Origin: Manis javanica
Lineage: Eukaryota > Chordata > Mammalia > Pholidota > Manidae
DNA: 64,000 nucleotides
Assembly: GCF_040802235.1 (NCBI RefSeq)
Contig: NC_133170.1
Location: forward strand, 47,439,501 to 47,503,500
Direction of reading: 5' to 3'
Part shown: in pieces, positions 51,596 to 63,579 of the stretch
How the letters are laid out: each line of letters starts with the position of its first letter
Position numbering within the stretch: the first letter of the stretch is position 1
Notes under the pieces: model-generated
Database searches by the model: none
Told to the model about the DNA's origin: nothing
Seen by the model: only the letters and a program-made list of their open reading frames with translations
Made by a program: the position numbers and the translations under genes

Positions 51596-53075
51596 CCAGG
51601 AACCTCGACGTATTGAGGAAATGCTCACCTATCACTTTCTGGAGTAAAGTAGCCTGGTGTTCTACAAAGACGGCAATGGAAGCCCAGGGAAGTGAAGATA
51701 CTTGCCCGAGCTCACATTAGCAGGTTTTTTTCCAGCTATACCATGAACAATTCTTCATCTGCCTTCTGGGAATGCTGCATTAATGGCAGCTAATGTTTTG
51801 AAAAGGGCTTTGTGAAGAGTCTGGTAGCACCTTGCTCTCATTCTGTGCCTTTTCTTTCCTTCCTATGGAATATTCTCCAGGGTTTTCCTGTTCCATTCAG
51901 TTGCTGAGAGGGTTGCAAGGTTGTACCAACTACAGTTTCATAAAGAAACCATTTAATTCTCTTTATCCAAAGCAGTTAGAATAAAGGGAAGAATCAAGGA
52001 TGAGTTTCACTCATCTGGAAATGTTTCCATAACATAAATATTAACTTTGGACAAAAACTTTGAAGAACCTGATGTTCCAATGAGGAGTCAAGAGTACAGT
52101 TTCAAATTCTGGGACTCTTGGAGGGGCTGGAAGAAGAAAATTCTCTTAAACTTTTAGCCTCAGAGTCATTTGAACCTTGAAATAACTCCTACAAAAGAGA
52201 ATGTCAGTGTTGTAAAATACAATGCACTGTAATGAATGGAATATAATTACATTCAACAGCAAATGGATTCCATTTTTCTTGACAATACAGTTGGTTTTAT
52301 AAATGAAGGAGGAAAGCCTTAAGAAAATATGTTTTGGGTTTTTAAAAAATGTATAGTACTAGTGAAAAAGAATTTCAAAACTCCAAACCATCCCGACATC
52401 AGATGACCCCAAAGTCCTGTCATATCTATCCATTTCTAGTTCAAACCAAAAAGGCTGACTTATTATCTGCATCTTGCAAGAGTTGATAATAATCCTTCCT
52501 TATGTCCATGAGAATAAAAATTTTGACATGAAAAATGGTTAGTCTGATGATTTTCTCTGATTCTGTGTGAGTCATAGGCATTGTATGCCTGGGCTTCAGA
52601 AACCGACTGTTAAAATGGTCCTAAAAAAGATTTACCTGAGAAGTGATCAATTTGGAGACTATTTATAGAGAAATCTTCATCACAGATTCTGAAGTGCCTA
52701 GACTTGAACGTTCTTCAGGGTCCCTGAAATTGCAACTTCACAATTTCTGTCTATGGAGCACTGTAAACAGTGCTGGACACTGGTTTGATCCACTTTTTTT
52801 TAAAACTACTTTAGTTTTTAGACACAGGTAAGGATAAATGCTCGGAAAATGTCCACCAAAAGTTCTCAGGGTACTCCCTAGCTCAGAACACTAAATTAAG
52901 TGTAAATTGATGTGTGTGTAGAGTGTGCACATCTGTGTGCTTATTTATGTATACGTGCCTCATCCCAAAAGAGAAGTTAGCTTGTTATTTTATCCCATAG
53001 ATTTCCTATAAACTGAAAATTAGATCTTAAGACTATATTAGGTTCAAGTTAATTATTTGGGGCTACAATCCCCTG
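51596..53075. other. No recognised feature
   Basis: A/T-rich intergenic DNA; no gene or clear repeat seen. Confidence 0.5.
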
Positions 53076-53079
53076 CAGG

Positions 53080-53530
53080 TGACATTGCAGCTCCATACCA
53101 TCATAGCTGTTATTATTTAGCTCATGTTTCTGAAGGTCAGCCTTCAGTTTGGTCTGGGCTCTGCTGGAAACCCTGGTCGAGGTAGTGCTTGATTGATCTA
53201 GGCTGGGTTTTCACTAATGTATCTCTGGTCAGCTGGTGGTTTGGCTGGGTTGACTGGCTTATAATAGATTTTGGTTGGATGGCTCAGAAGACTGACCTTT
53301 TGTCACATGACCATCTGACCTCCAGCATGCTGTCCTTGGACTCATTCATGTGACAGCTCAGGGTCCCAAGAACAAGAGCAGAAGTGCATAAGACCTTTGT
53401 ATGTTCTGAACTTGCATAGTATCACTTCTGTCAAAGGCCAGTTCAGAAGTGCAGAAAAAGGCTTTACTTCTTGAAAGGAGAAGCTACAGGGTCACATTGT
53501 CAGGGTATGGATACAAGGAGGGGGCCATTT
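53080..53530 (-). repeat. MLT1-like MaLR LTR, minus strand
   Basis: TATTTAGCTCATGTTTCTGAAGGTCAG, GTTTGGTCTGGGCTCTGCTGG, repeated GGCTGGGTT units, TGTCAAAGGCCAGTTCAGAAG and GGGTCACATTGTCAGGGTATG fit an old MaLR-class LTR read in antisense (quoted in parts). Subfamily uncertain. Confidence 0.55.
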
Positions 53531-53934
53531 TTTCAATCTACCTTACTGAGTTTGTGATTTTTTTGTCATGTGTGTTTTTCTCCCTTTGAGTATGGGCCGC
53601 TGGCAGGGGAATGTCCCAGGATACTGTTGAAAATATAAATTTCTGAGAAAGCAGGTGTTATGAATATGTCAGAAATAGAGAAGCCCTGAAAATGAGGATT
53701 TTGAGTTCAGTTGAGATGGCAAGTCAGTAAGCAGTGGGTGAGGCACTTTCTTCAAAAACTATTGTGGCAAAAACTTGCTGTGCCTTTGTGATATATGTTT
53801 TTTCTTTAGTATCCCAACTATGAAGATATTCAGTTACCTGACTTGGAAACATAACTGTGAGGAAATGAAACCTGTAGAGTATGAAATATACTGTGGACCA
53901 TCACAAGACATTATAGTGCTATGTAGAGCAGGAT

Positions 53935-54270
53935 CACTTTATAACAAAATACCATAATCTTGTGGCTTAAACAACAGAAATTTATTTCTCACAGTCTGAG
54001 GTGCTGGCATGGCTGGGTTCTGGTGAGGACCCTCGTCCTGGCTTGTAGAACTGTCTTCTTGCTGTGTCCTAACATGGTAGGGAGGGGTTGTGGGGAGAGA
54101 AAGCTCTCTGATCTCTTATTATAAGGGCATTAATCATGAGGACCCCTACTCTTATGACCTCACTTGAACCCAGTTACCTCACAAAGGCCCTACTTCTAAT
54201 TAACATCATGTTGAGCAGCAGGGAGGCGGGGGGAGGGCATCAAGACTTTAACACATGAATTTTGGGGACA
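53935..54270 (-). repeat. MST/MLT1-type MaLR LTR, minus strand
   Basis: ATAACAAAATACCATAATCTTG, AACAACAGAAATTTATTTCTCACAG, TTCTTGCTGTGTCCTAACATGG, TCATGAGGACCCCTACTCTTATGACC and ACACATGAATTTTGGGGACA (quoted in parts) are a MaLR LTR in antisense. The younger solo LTR starts directly at its right end. Confidence 0.87.
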
Positions 54271-54275
54271 TACAC

Positions 54276-54625
54276 TGTGGGGGAAATATAAGTTCCTATG
54301 GCTAGGATCTTCACCTGACCTAAACTACTTGGTGTAATTGGCTTCTGCAAGGCTAATGCTTGCACACCCATAGGCAGTGAGCTATTGTTGACTGAGTCAG
54401 TATATAACGAGCTCTGCCCAGGGCTCTGGGTGGAGGCAGAGATGGTGATAGATCATGGACCTGCACACTGAAGGATACAGGTGTGATTCTAGTGCTCCAC
54501 CTACCACCATGAGAATAAAGCTGGGATTAAACCGTTTTACCCCAAGAACATTCTGTTGTCATTGCTTGGCCTCACTGAATCCATAGCGAACTTTCCTGGG
54601 GCTGAAATTCTCAGGCTGGACACAA
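54276..54625 (+). mobile_element. Solo LTR, lineage-specific ERV family, copy 2 (plus strand)
   Basis: Starts TGTGGGGGAAATATAAG, then GGCTAGGATCTTCACCTGACC, an AP-1 type TGAGTCA directly before TATATAAC, GCTCTGCCCAGGGCTCTGGG, AATAAAGCTGGGATTAAACC with an intact AATAAA, TTCTGTTGTCATTGCTTGGC and GAACTTTCCTGGGGCTGAAA. Same order as copies at 44355 and 58159. No retroviral genes adjoin it. Confidence 0.85.
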
Positions 54626-56250
54626 ACATAAATTGCATGCAAAATCATATTTTCTGGCTTATAGGGGAGTGAGCAAAAGTTTGAACGTTTAGGGAGATAT
54701 GGTAACACATTTCAAATATTTAAAGAGCTTGCATGGGAAAGGTAATTAAACTTTGTAGTGTTTCAGAAGAATTGGGAATTATAGATAAAAGCTATGAAAA
54801 CTACAGAAAGCTGACTTTGGTTTAGTATAAGAAAGGCCTTTGGAATCATCTGGGCTCTGTGTAATGGGGGAAATAGACTGCCATGTGAGGTCACAGGTTC
54901 TCTGTCATTACCTGGTTTGGAGAAAGGCCCCACCCCACTTGTTGGCAATTCTATTTGGGGTATTTTGCTAAGTATTCATGGATGATTAAAAAAACAAGTT
55001 TTATTACACTGCACTGTAATTATGTTAGGGAAAATTTACAGTGACATTTTGTAGGATGGAGGTGGGACTATATCAAGAATATTACCCAGTCATTTCTGAA
55101 GAATCTGTACCTAGGATGAGAAAATGGCCACTCCAACCCAGTTATTCTGTCCTCCGTTAAACCGAAGGCACTGTGACCTGCTAATTCTTACTTACTCAGC
55201 AGGTGGCGCTCTAGCACCAGGGATTGCATAGAAAGCATCACTTCAGCAAAAGAAGGATTTTTTGGTTACTGTTTGTTTTTCAGGCAAAAATGAAAGCTGT
55301 TAGGGAAAATAAACAGTTTATCAGGCTTTGCGACAAAGGCACTTGAGGGGAAAGACAAGCTGTCGCTTCAAGGACAGGAAGAAAAATCCCTGTATTTGTA
55401 GAAGCATCAGACGCTGCATGAGTGCCTTGTAAGAAAGGAAAGAAAAACAGCAGCGATAAAAGAGAAGATTAAGAAAATCGAGAACAATTGAAATCATCTG
55501 CAGGCAAGGATGGAGGAGGACAGCCTTGGGAGAGGCATGTGGATGAGTATTGCAACAAATGGAAAAACACTGAAACTACTGAAATATAATTGAGAATCAT
55601 TCTAAGTATTCAGATGTACTGTTTGCACGAGACGCCAAGTTTCCTGCGTAATTGGTTTCAGCTGCCCAGCCCACATCCCGCCCTTGTTTGGTAGCTTTCA
55701 ATATTGGAGGTCTTCAGCATAAAAATTTTTGTACCGAATGACAAGTGCCTGATTTCTGGATCAAAATTTCTGTGTTGTTTTGCAAATTTTCAAGTTAGGA
55801 AAGCAGAAGAGCTGGGTTAGGAACAAAGTTTTAGTCAAGGGGATTGCGCTGGGGACAGCCCAATGAAAAGGAAAAAGTGCTCCCTGTGAAACTGTTTGGC
55901 GTTTTGAAGATTTGTTTGTTCTCGTCCCTGACTGGGATTAGGGAAGAGGCTCCCTAATTAGTCTTACTTCCTCCACTTGGCCATCTGAATGCCTTTTCTC
56001 AAGAAGAACTTGTCTACATTTATCCTTTTGTTTTGCATTGATAGCTTAGAAATCTCTTTTGTGAGGTTTTCAATGCAGCATCATTTCACTTGGCTTCTTT
56101 CCTGTAGAGAGGTTTACTCAGCAGCACACCTAAAGGCATCTGAACACAACCCATAAAACACAAGAGGACGAGCAACTGTTACATTGGTTATTAGACTCTG
56201 GCCACCGTCTGCACAAAATTAAATTAATGCAATGAAAAAATGATGGTACA
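54626..56250. other. Intergenic DNA with no strong repeat signal
   Basis: About 1.6 kb with little recognisable repeat content and a CTCF-like motif at 55195. No coding frame. Its lack of repeats makes it the best candidate in the downstream region for conserved non-coding DNA. Confidence 0.5.
55195..55212 (+). promoter_or_regulatory. CTCF-like motif
   Basis: CTCAGCAGGTGGCGCTCT matches the CTCF core (CAGCAGGTGGCGCT) closely on the + strand. It lies in repeat-poor DNA about 16 kb downstream of the NR1D2 poly(A) site. Confidence 0.55.
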
Positions 56251-56254
56251 TGTG

Positions 56255-56430
56255 ATTCTGACACTTAGTATGTATCAACATCACCGGAGGGCTCTTTAAA
56301 ATAGTTTGCTGGACCCTACTTTCGGAGTTTCTGATTCAGTTGGTGTGGGGTGAGGTCAGAAAAGGTGCATTTCTAACAAATTCCCAGGGGTGTTGATACT
56401 CCTGGTGCTGGGACCTCATTTTCAGAACCA
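56255..56430 (+). repeat. MER5A-like DNA transposon remnant
   Basis: CATCACCGGAGGGCTCTTTA, GGAGTTTCTGATTCAGTTGGTG, GTGCATTTCTAACAAATTCCC, then GTTGATACTCCTGGTGCTGGGACC (quoted in parts): MER5A order. Confidence 0.85.
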
Positions 56431-56569
56431 CAAACTTACAAATTTGCTGAAAATTTTTCTGTTTGATTTATTGTGACTTTGGTATTCTCTCTCCTACCGT
56501 GATATAATGCCAGATCGGATATTTAATTAACGGTGGAAGAGGAGAGGGACTGAGTGTGCAGATAGTTAC

Positions 56570-56810
56570 TGAACACCTAGTATGTGCCTGTCTGTGTTCT
56601 GCGTTCTTTACTTTCTTACTCTTCTCACTTGATCTTCACTGTGACCATAGAGGGTATGATTTATTCTTCCCCTTCAACACATGCAGAACCTGAGTCTTGC
56701 AAAGCTAGAGAGGTTTCCGAAGGCAAACAGCTAGAAAGTGGCTGAACTGGATTTGGACCCAGATATGCTTCATTGCAAAGACTGCACCACACAAGAGAAT
56801 TTTAAAACAT
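56570..56810 (-). repeat. MIR SINE, minus strand
   Basis: GAACACCTAGTATGTGCCTG, TCTCACTTGATCTTCACTGTG, AGCTAGAAAGTGGCTGAACTGG and GATTTGGACCCAGATATGC are MIR in antisense (quoted in parts). Confidence 0.82.
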
Positions 56811-56869
56811 TTGTCCCTATTTGATTTCTTGAATTTCGCAGGTTTCAGTTCAAACTGACCTTGTATGAC

Positions 56870-57040
56870 GGACACCAAGCAAACTCCTTAATTTCTGGAC
56901 CTAAGTGTTTCTGTTTCTAGGGAGCTAAGTATCTGTCTCCAAGGCTAACATAAGGATTAAGTGAAATAATGTATGTCAGAGTGCCTGGTCTCGTGTCTGG
57001 CACATAGTAGGTGCTCATTTAGAAGTGCAAGCATTTAATC
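56870..57040 (+). repeat. MIR SINE, plus strand
   Basis: AAACTCCTTAATTTCTGGACC, CTAACATAAGGATTAAGTGA, then GAGTGCCTGG and GGCACATAGTAGGTGCTCA match the 3' half of MIR on the + strand. Confidence 0.8.
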
Positions 57041-58158
57041 CAAGTTCATCTTAGAAATAACTGAGAGTACTAGAACAGAGACACTCAGATTGCAGCTGGT
57101 CCTAAGGGATTTGAAGTACCTTTGTGGGAAGGAGTGCAGCCATTGTTGGTCAGTCAACAAGACCTACGTTGAGTCTTCCAGATTTCTCCAGCTGGAACCT
57201 ATAACTACATTTGCCTTATGTCACCCAGCCCCTCTGATGATACCCTAAATAATCTACTCTCACCAGTGCAGCCAGAAGGAACTGGACACTCTCCAGATGA
57301 GTTGTCCAGAGCCCTGGATATTCCAATGGTCTTGGTTTGGAATTCCATCCCCTTCCCACACACCTTCACTTGCTAATACCAGTAACTCATTATTTCTGAC
57401 TGTTTTCTTTAGACTAATCTTTCTTCTGGTGTGGGCCACATTTTCTTGCTTCTTTGACTGCATAGTAATTTTTTGATGTTGACATTATAGATGACATTTT
57501 GCTGGGTGTTTGAACTTTGTTGTCTAAGCAGAATGTTGAAGTTTGGGTTGGTAGGCAGTAAAATTATTTGCACATCAGCTCTATCATTTCTAGGTTTGTC
57601 TTTAGGTTTTGTTAGGTCTGATCCAGAGCAGTCTTTATTACTAAGGCATAACAATTCTGGGGGTGATCTGAATGCCCTAGTGTTCAGTAAGTTCCCTCTG
57701 CACAGGCTAGCGAGAAATCAAAACATCTCCCAGCTCTAAATGGACTCCGGGAATTGTTCAGTTCATGACTACCTAGCAATTGTCCTGTGTTTGGCTTTGT
57801 GAGGCTTTACGCAAGTGTTGGTGGTTTGTATTCAATCAAGGACTTGAGGAGACCCCGCTGTAGGTTTCTAGAAAACTTTCTCTGTGCAGCTGTGTCCTCT
57901 CTGGTACTCTGCCCCACAAATTCCAGCTACCTGAGCCTCCACAGCGGCCTGTCTACGTCTCCTCAACTCAGTGAGTCTCCCAGGTTTTGTCTGGGTTCTC
58001 TTCCCTGCGCCAAAGTCCAGAAATTGCCTCCAGAAAGAAAACCGGGACAATTGTAGGGAGAGTTCTCCTAGTTTATTTACCTTCTCTCAGAGATTGCAGT
58101 CCTGCTCTGCCTGCAGTCAACAGCTTCATATATTTTGTCCAGTTTTCTGGTTGCTTAT
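57041..58158. other. No certain feature
   Basis: Intergenic DNA with chance frames below 100 codons on both strands. No clear repeat named. Confidence 0.5.
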
Positions 58159-58640
58159 AGTGGGAGGGTATGGATAAAATGAGAGTTCCTGTGGCCAGGA
58201 TTCTCACCTGGCCCTGGTTGACAAGCTCACGGCACACCTGTGGGCACTACATGGCTGTTGACTCTATAAGAAGAGCTCCACCCAGTGCTCTGAGGGCGAC
58301 ATGGTGGCAGGGCTGCAAGGCTGCAGGAGAGCAGAGCAGAGGCTGGAGTGGTGGCAGCACTGAGGACAGGCCCAGAGGATGGCTGTGTGGGATGGCTGTG
58401 CAGAGAGGCCCAGAGGACGGCTGTGTGGACAGAGGATCCCAGAGGTAGAGACCGGCTTGCTGCATGCAGACTTGCTCTGAGTGAATTGGATTCTAGTGAC
58501 TGACCTGCCACCTGGAAATAAAGTTGGGTATAACCCTTTCACTCCAAAGAGCGTTCTGCTGTCAATTTTCTTTGGTCACATTGAATCCATAGCGAACTTG
58601 CCCGGGGCTGAAACGCATTGGCAAGACAGAGGGTACGTCC
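58159..58640 (+). mobile_element. Solo LTR, lineage-specific ERV family, copy 3 (plus strand)
   Basis: GTGGCCAGGATTCTCACCTGG, CACACCTGTGGGCACTACATGG, CTCCACCCAGTGCTCTGAGG, AATAAAGTTGGGTATAACCC with intact AATAAA, GTTCTGCTGTCAATTTTC, and TGAATCCATAGCGAACTTGC then CCGGGGCTGAAAC. Less decayed than the other two. Inside, a GGCCCAGAGGA.GGCTGTGTGG unit is repeated at about 58370 and 58407. No retroviral genes adjoin it; exact ends uncertain. Confidence 0.85.
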
Positions 58641-58689
58641 TGTACGGTTTACTGCTCCCTGGGTGGGTGTAACAACCTACATGTCTTCC

Positions 58690-58955
58690 CTTGGTGGATT
58701 CTTACTTGTCTTGCTTCTAAGGCTCAGTTAAGCTGCCATCTCCCTAGGGAAACCTTTCAGACTTCCACCAATTTGACTGAAGTACTTCACCTTCATCTGC
58801 TTATTTATGTTCCCCCCATCCGCAGCCCCCAACCCAGGACTGTGAGCTTCTTAGGGCATGGATTGGGACACTTCAGTATCTTCAGCCTCTAGCATGGCAC
58901 TTAGGACATAGCAGGTGTTCGATAAATGCTCATTGATTAAGTGAATAAATGATAT
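58690..58955 (+). repeat. L2 LINE 3' end, plus strand
   Basis: GGCTCAGTTAAGCTGCCATCTCC, GACTGTGAGCTTCTTAGGGC and CAGGTGTTCGATAAATGCTCATTG with a trailing GTGAATAAATGA are the L2 3' end (quoted in parts). Confidence 0.85.
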
Positions 58956-58959
58956 GGCA

Positions 58960-59755
58960 TTGTGATTTTTGACTTTCAGGTTTGCCAAGAGTGCTCCTGA
59001 TTCATCCTAAATTTCTAAGGCTCCTTTTTCCTGGTCTCCCAAACTTAAGAAAAGGTTACTGTCAACCACCTCTGGCCAGCACAGAAATATTCGGGTGACG
59101 GTGGGGGGAAGTCTGCTCTAAGTTATTTGTATCCTGTGGCAGAAGTGAATGCCATCAAAATATGAGGTCCTTTGTCATAGATGGGATTGTCCCTGGGATA
59201 GGGTTGCTAGTTTTGGCAAGCAAGCAATTAGAAAAAACAAGATGCCTAGTTACATTTGAATTTAAGATACAATATTTGGGACATAATTCAACTTAAAAAA
59301 AAAAGATTTGTTTTTCTTCCTGAAGTTCAGATTTCTCTAGGCACCTATATTTTATCTGGCAGCACTATCCTGGGAATAGTCAGGACTCTGGTCTCACCAA
59401 TGGAAATGTGAGTGAGACGTGACGTGCGATGTGTGGTGGGTGTCACTTCCTAGGGTGGTGTCGGGGTGTGTTCTTCATCCTCCCTTCCCACTTCTGCCTG
59501 AATGTGGAGGCCTTGCAAGGCCTGGGGGAGAAGCAGGCCACAAGCAGAAAGAAACCTGAGCCCCTGATTTGCACGTGGATGACAGCTGCTCGCCACTTGC
59601 TGTGGGCTGCTCCTGAGTGAGCAGTGAACCTTAGATGTGTTAAGTCAGTAACACTGTGGGGTTTATTTGTTATAGCGACTAATATTGCTTGAGTTCATGT
59701 TCCCTGGAGGGGTGAAATGTGAATCCTTCCCCTAAGGGCCCACCCTGCCTACCTG
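58960..59755. other. No recognised feature
   Basis: Intergenic DNA without gene or clear repeat. Confidence 0.5.
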
Positions 59756-59759
59756 GTAA

Positions 59760-60680
59760 CTCCAGTTGTATATCTCAGTGCCTCTAACCTGACATGTCCA
59801 AAGCTCAATTTGTGATTTCCCCAGCACCAGCCTGGTTCTGTGCTGTTCAGCTCACTGAATGGACAACCTCCCACCCATTCTTGACATCTCTTCTTCTCTC
59901 CCTCAGTATCCAATTCACTATTAACTCATGTATGTGTTACCCCTTAAATATGTCTTTAATTGGTCCACCTCTTTCTGTTTTCATTGCTACCACCCTCGTC
60001 CAAGCTATAAATATTTTTTTATATGGACCACTGCTTCTGCCTGCATTCTGTTTATCCCCTGACCCAGGACAGACTCTGCCAATCCGTTTTTCTACTTTGC
60101 AGCCAGAGTTGATCTTTTCAAAACCAAAATCTCCTCTTGTTAATCTCCCTGGCTAGACCTCCCAGTGGACTCCATTGCTCTTGGGTAGGGACCTGAGCCT
60201 GCAATGTGACCTCCACGGCCCTGCACTGTCTGGCCTCGGCCTACATTTCCAGGCCCTTTTTGCATCACATTCCCTCCAGCCACACCAGTCCGCCTCCACC
60301 TCCTGGAATGTGCCGCACATCCTTCCTCCATAAGCCTTGAACAGCCACGTACTTTCCTAAGCTATGCTGCCTTCTAACCCTTAGCTGAGCAAATCTTTAG
60401 TATTTTTTATTTTTGTTTTAATGTTTTGAGCTGTTAGAACTTGGTTTAGTATGTTCCTCTTCAGGGAAGCCTTTCTTGGCTTTCTTAAACCAATTCCCAC
60501 TCTCTAGTTCTCATAACAGAAGGTAAAATTTTCTTTGTAGCTCTCAACACAACAGTGATTTTTATTTATTTGTGCGGTTCTTTGATTTAATATGTTTTCT
60601 CACCTGTTAGCTCTATAAGAACCGAAAGTGTCTTTCTTTCTGTGTTTATCACCAGCTCTTCAATGAGTATTTGTGTCTGT
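59760..60680 (+). repeat. L2 LINE fragment, plus strand
   Basis: CTAACCTGACATGTCCAAAGCTCAA, TATCCAATTCACTATTAACTC, ATATGTCTTTAATTGGTCCACC, TGCAGCCAGAGTTGATCTTTTC, CCCAGTGGACTCCATTGC and ACCTCCTGGAATGTGCC match the 3' part of L2 in order (quoted in parts). Frames within it are broken; old. Confidence 0.82.
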
Positions 60681-60879
60681 TATGGATCCAATTTAAATGT
60701 TTCTGAATGAATATCCAATTGTCCCTAAAACTTCTTGAATATTTTCCCTGTTGGTTTTAAATACTATTTTTATCTGAATGTATTCTGATTCGTAATGAAT
60801 CTCTTTTAAAATTTCCTATTCTCTTTCATCTCTCTATTATTGAACCACTGACACATCTTAAAAATCTTCTGATATCTGA

Positions 60880-61530
60880 TGGATTAAGGCTCATGTATTG
60901 TTCTTATTTTTAAAGCATTGCTTGACAATCCTTGAACATTTTCTCATTCAGAGGATATTTATAATCAGTTTGTCAAATGTCACTTGGAATCATATTGGGA
61001 GTTTTGGTGTGTTTGCACTGAGAATTTATGGATTAATTTGGGGAGGAAATGACATCTTTATAATAATAAGCCTTGTCACCCAGGGACACAGACTATATCA
61101 CCCTTTATTCAGGCCACCTTTTATATTCTGGAGTAGGTTTTTATAGTTTTATTCATATGTTTTGTACATTTCTTTTCTAGTATATTCTTAGGCATATTAT
61201 AATTTTTGTTCTAGTGAATGGAATTTAAAAAAATGAACACTTCTAGAGCTTGTTGCTCATAAATAACAAAGCTTTTGTCTTTTATATATTTTTAACTGTC
61301 TAAATCACTAAATTCTATTATTTTCATAGTTTTTGGCTGCTGTGTTTTGATTTTCTAGGTTGCTTTCCAGAGTGTTTCTTCTAGATTTTTCTAGCATTGC
61401 TGCTTTATTTTCATTCTTTACACATTTTATATTTTTTCTTGTCCTATTAAATTGGCTACTATCTCCATCCATACAATGTTTAACAATAGTAGGGTAAGGG
61501 AAACCCCTGCAGCAGGTTGGATATTTCTTG
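60880..61530 (-). repeat. Old L1 ORF2 fragment, minus strand
   Basis: GGATTAATTTGGGGAGGAAATGACATC, CAGGGACACAGACTATATCACCC, TTTTTATAGTTTTATTCATATG and CATACAATGTTTAACAATAGTAGGG are the antisense form of the L1 ORF2 C-terminal region (quoted in parts). Many stops; not functional. Confidence 0.72.
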
Positions 61531-61774
61531 ATATAGTGCAGCTTATAGTGTATACATTGGGGAGACACTGTCCCCTCTTCCTCACCCCTTCCTGTTTTCA
61601 ACTTCTTATCTGGTACCTCTTCCTTTTCACTGTCTTACTTGTGTGGGTTCATTCTGGTTTGCTGGAAACTTACCCAGTTTTAGCACTAAAAGTTCCATGT
61701 TCTGGGATATTCCTCAGTCCTAGGCAAGCTGGGACTATTGGTCTTCCTATCTCTTAGCTTATAAAATTTCAAAG

Positions 61775-62060
61775 CCTGAGACCAAGACTTGATGTAGGTG
61801 GTTTATTTGGGAGGTACTGCTAAGAGGCAGAGATAACAGGCCAGGGAAAGAAAGGGAAGAAGGGAAAATGGTATATTAATAAGGGCAGTGTTGAGACAAA
61901 CTGGGGCTTGGTCCTGTCTGGAGCATTCTGACCGGTGTTTTGAATGCCTCTCAGTGCAGTCCACCTGAGAACTGACTGGAAGAAATTATCCATATGGAGG
62001 CCCCTGTCCCTCCATAGTTGAGGCTTGTCTGGGGTTGACTACCCCATGTGAATGCTTGAT
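61775..62060 (-). repeat. Possible old LTR-like repeat
   Basis: GGTGGTTTATTTGGGAGGTACTGC, purine-rich middle, GGGCAGTGTTGAGACAAAC and the CAGTGCAGTCCACCTGAGAAC segment resemble the repeat at 50575-51000. Family not identified. Confidence 0.35.
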
Positions 62061-63575
62061 GAAACCTCTGGGGTTTGGAATGTTAAGTCCCCGCACTTGT
62101 TTGAAGCCAGACACTCTCTGTGTGAGCTGGGCTGAAGCCCACAAAGTTTTGAAATGATGGGGGAGGCTGAGCAGTGGTCGCTGGGGCACTGGAGGTGTCT
62201 GATGCATATACCAACTGCAGGATTTGCCTTGAGTCTGGCCTTTTGTGATTCTGTCTCTAATCACTTCTTGTGTATATATGTGTGTGTGGTATGCCATGAG
62301 ATTGTCTCTAGAAGTGGAGCACAGGAAAACAGTGGGCTGACTTGCTTATTCCAGCCTGTCAGCATTGTTAATCAAGCCTGATTTAGATAGCTAAGGTCTT
62401 CACCCTGAGGCTTCTCATGGGAAGATAGACGGCTTCTTTTCTCATGTTTGCAGGGTGGAGGTAAGTTTGTACAAGTGCATTGAGAGCCAAAGAATAAACT
62501 TTTGTCTGCAGAAGGCAAACTAAATAATTGTGAAAGATGAGACACATGAAATTCAAGTGTAATAGAGAGCATCATTAATTAATTTGAGACTGAACTTGAA
62601 GGAACCACTTGAATTCAAGTGTGTCCCAGCACAGCTGTTAATTATTCGGAGGCAGGGCTTTTTTTTAAAGGCAAGATGTTGATATTTAAGCCATCCCAGA
62701 AGAAGAGCAGTTCATAATCGGACTGAATTATGTTACTCTCTAGGCTCTGTTGGGTTGAACTGGGGCCAGTGGTGACTTTTTTCCTTATGAAGAACGTATT
62801 CTTTATTCTATTCATTATTAAAAGTTAAAGTAATTTCATCTCCAAAGTTAAAAACATCAAATAGGACACAAAAGCTAAAAGAACAATTCCCTGTCTTAGC
62901 CAACTCCTCTATCCTGTTTCTGGGAGGGAATCACTTTCTGTTCATGCAGTTATTGCTTCTGAAATTCCTAAATATTCATATTCCTCAATACTCTCTTGGT
63001 TCATCTGTCTCTTGATTAATCAGTGTGAGACATTACTTCATTGATTTATTGATTTACTGATTTCAGTGAACATTCAGCTCTGGGAGCAAATCACTCCCAC
63101 CCCTTCCTGTCAGCCAACGGCTTTGCCTTCCTTGTCCTCCCAGTGGAGTCCAGTGAACATTTCTGGTTGTAGTGATATTCAGGGTTTACACGATCATGCC
63201 TATGTAAGTATTGTTTACATGTTCATATTTACTGCTACACCAAGTAGTGCACTAAGATTACAATTCCTTTTCTTTATGTTCTCCAGTGTTAATTGCATCA
63301 CTTTATTTTTAGTTTCCTTGATGTCTATTGCTAATCTATCCTGCCCCCTCCAGCAGATAACCAATAATGCCATTCCCCCACCTCCTCTGACTTCTTTCCT
63401 AGAGCCCTCCATCTTTCTGCCCAAATCTGCTCCATGCCCCTGGCTTCCTGGCCTCCTGGCCTCCTGGGCTTCTTTTCATCCTTGACATTTTCCCTTCTCT
63501 CTTCTCTGTTGTGTCCTTTGTTTCCTGGATTCGGTACCTTCCTCTGCCTTGACTATTTTCTCTCTGGAAGCTTTT
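62061..63575. other. No certain feature
   Basis: Intergenic DNA; chance frames only (139 codons + strand at 63066-63485 with no domain). A LINE-like antisense piece may cover about 62810-62950. Confidence 0.45.
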
Positions 63576-63579
63576 GTGA

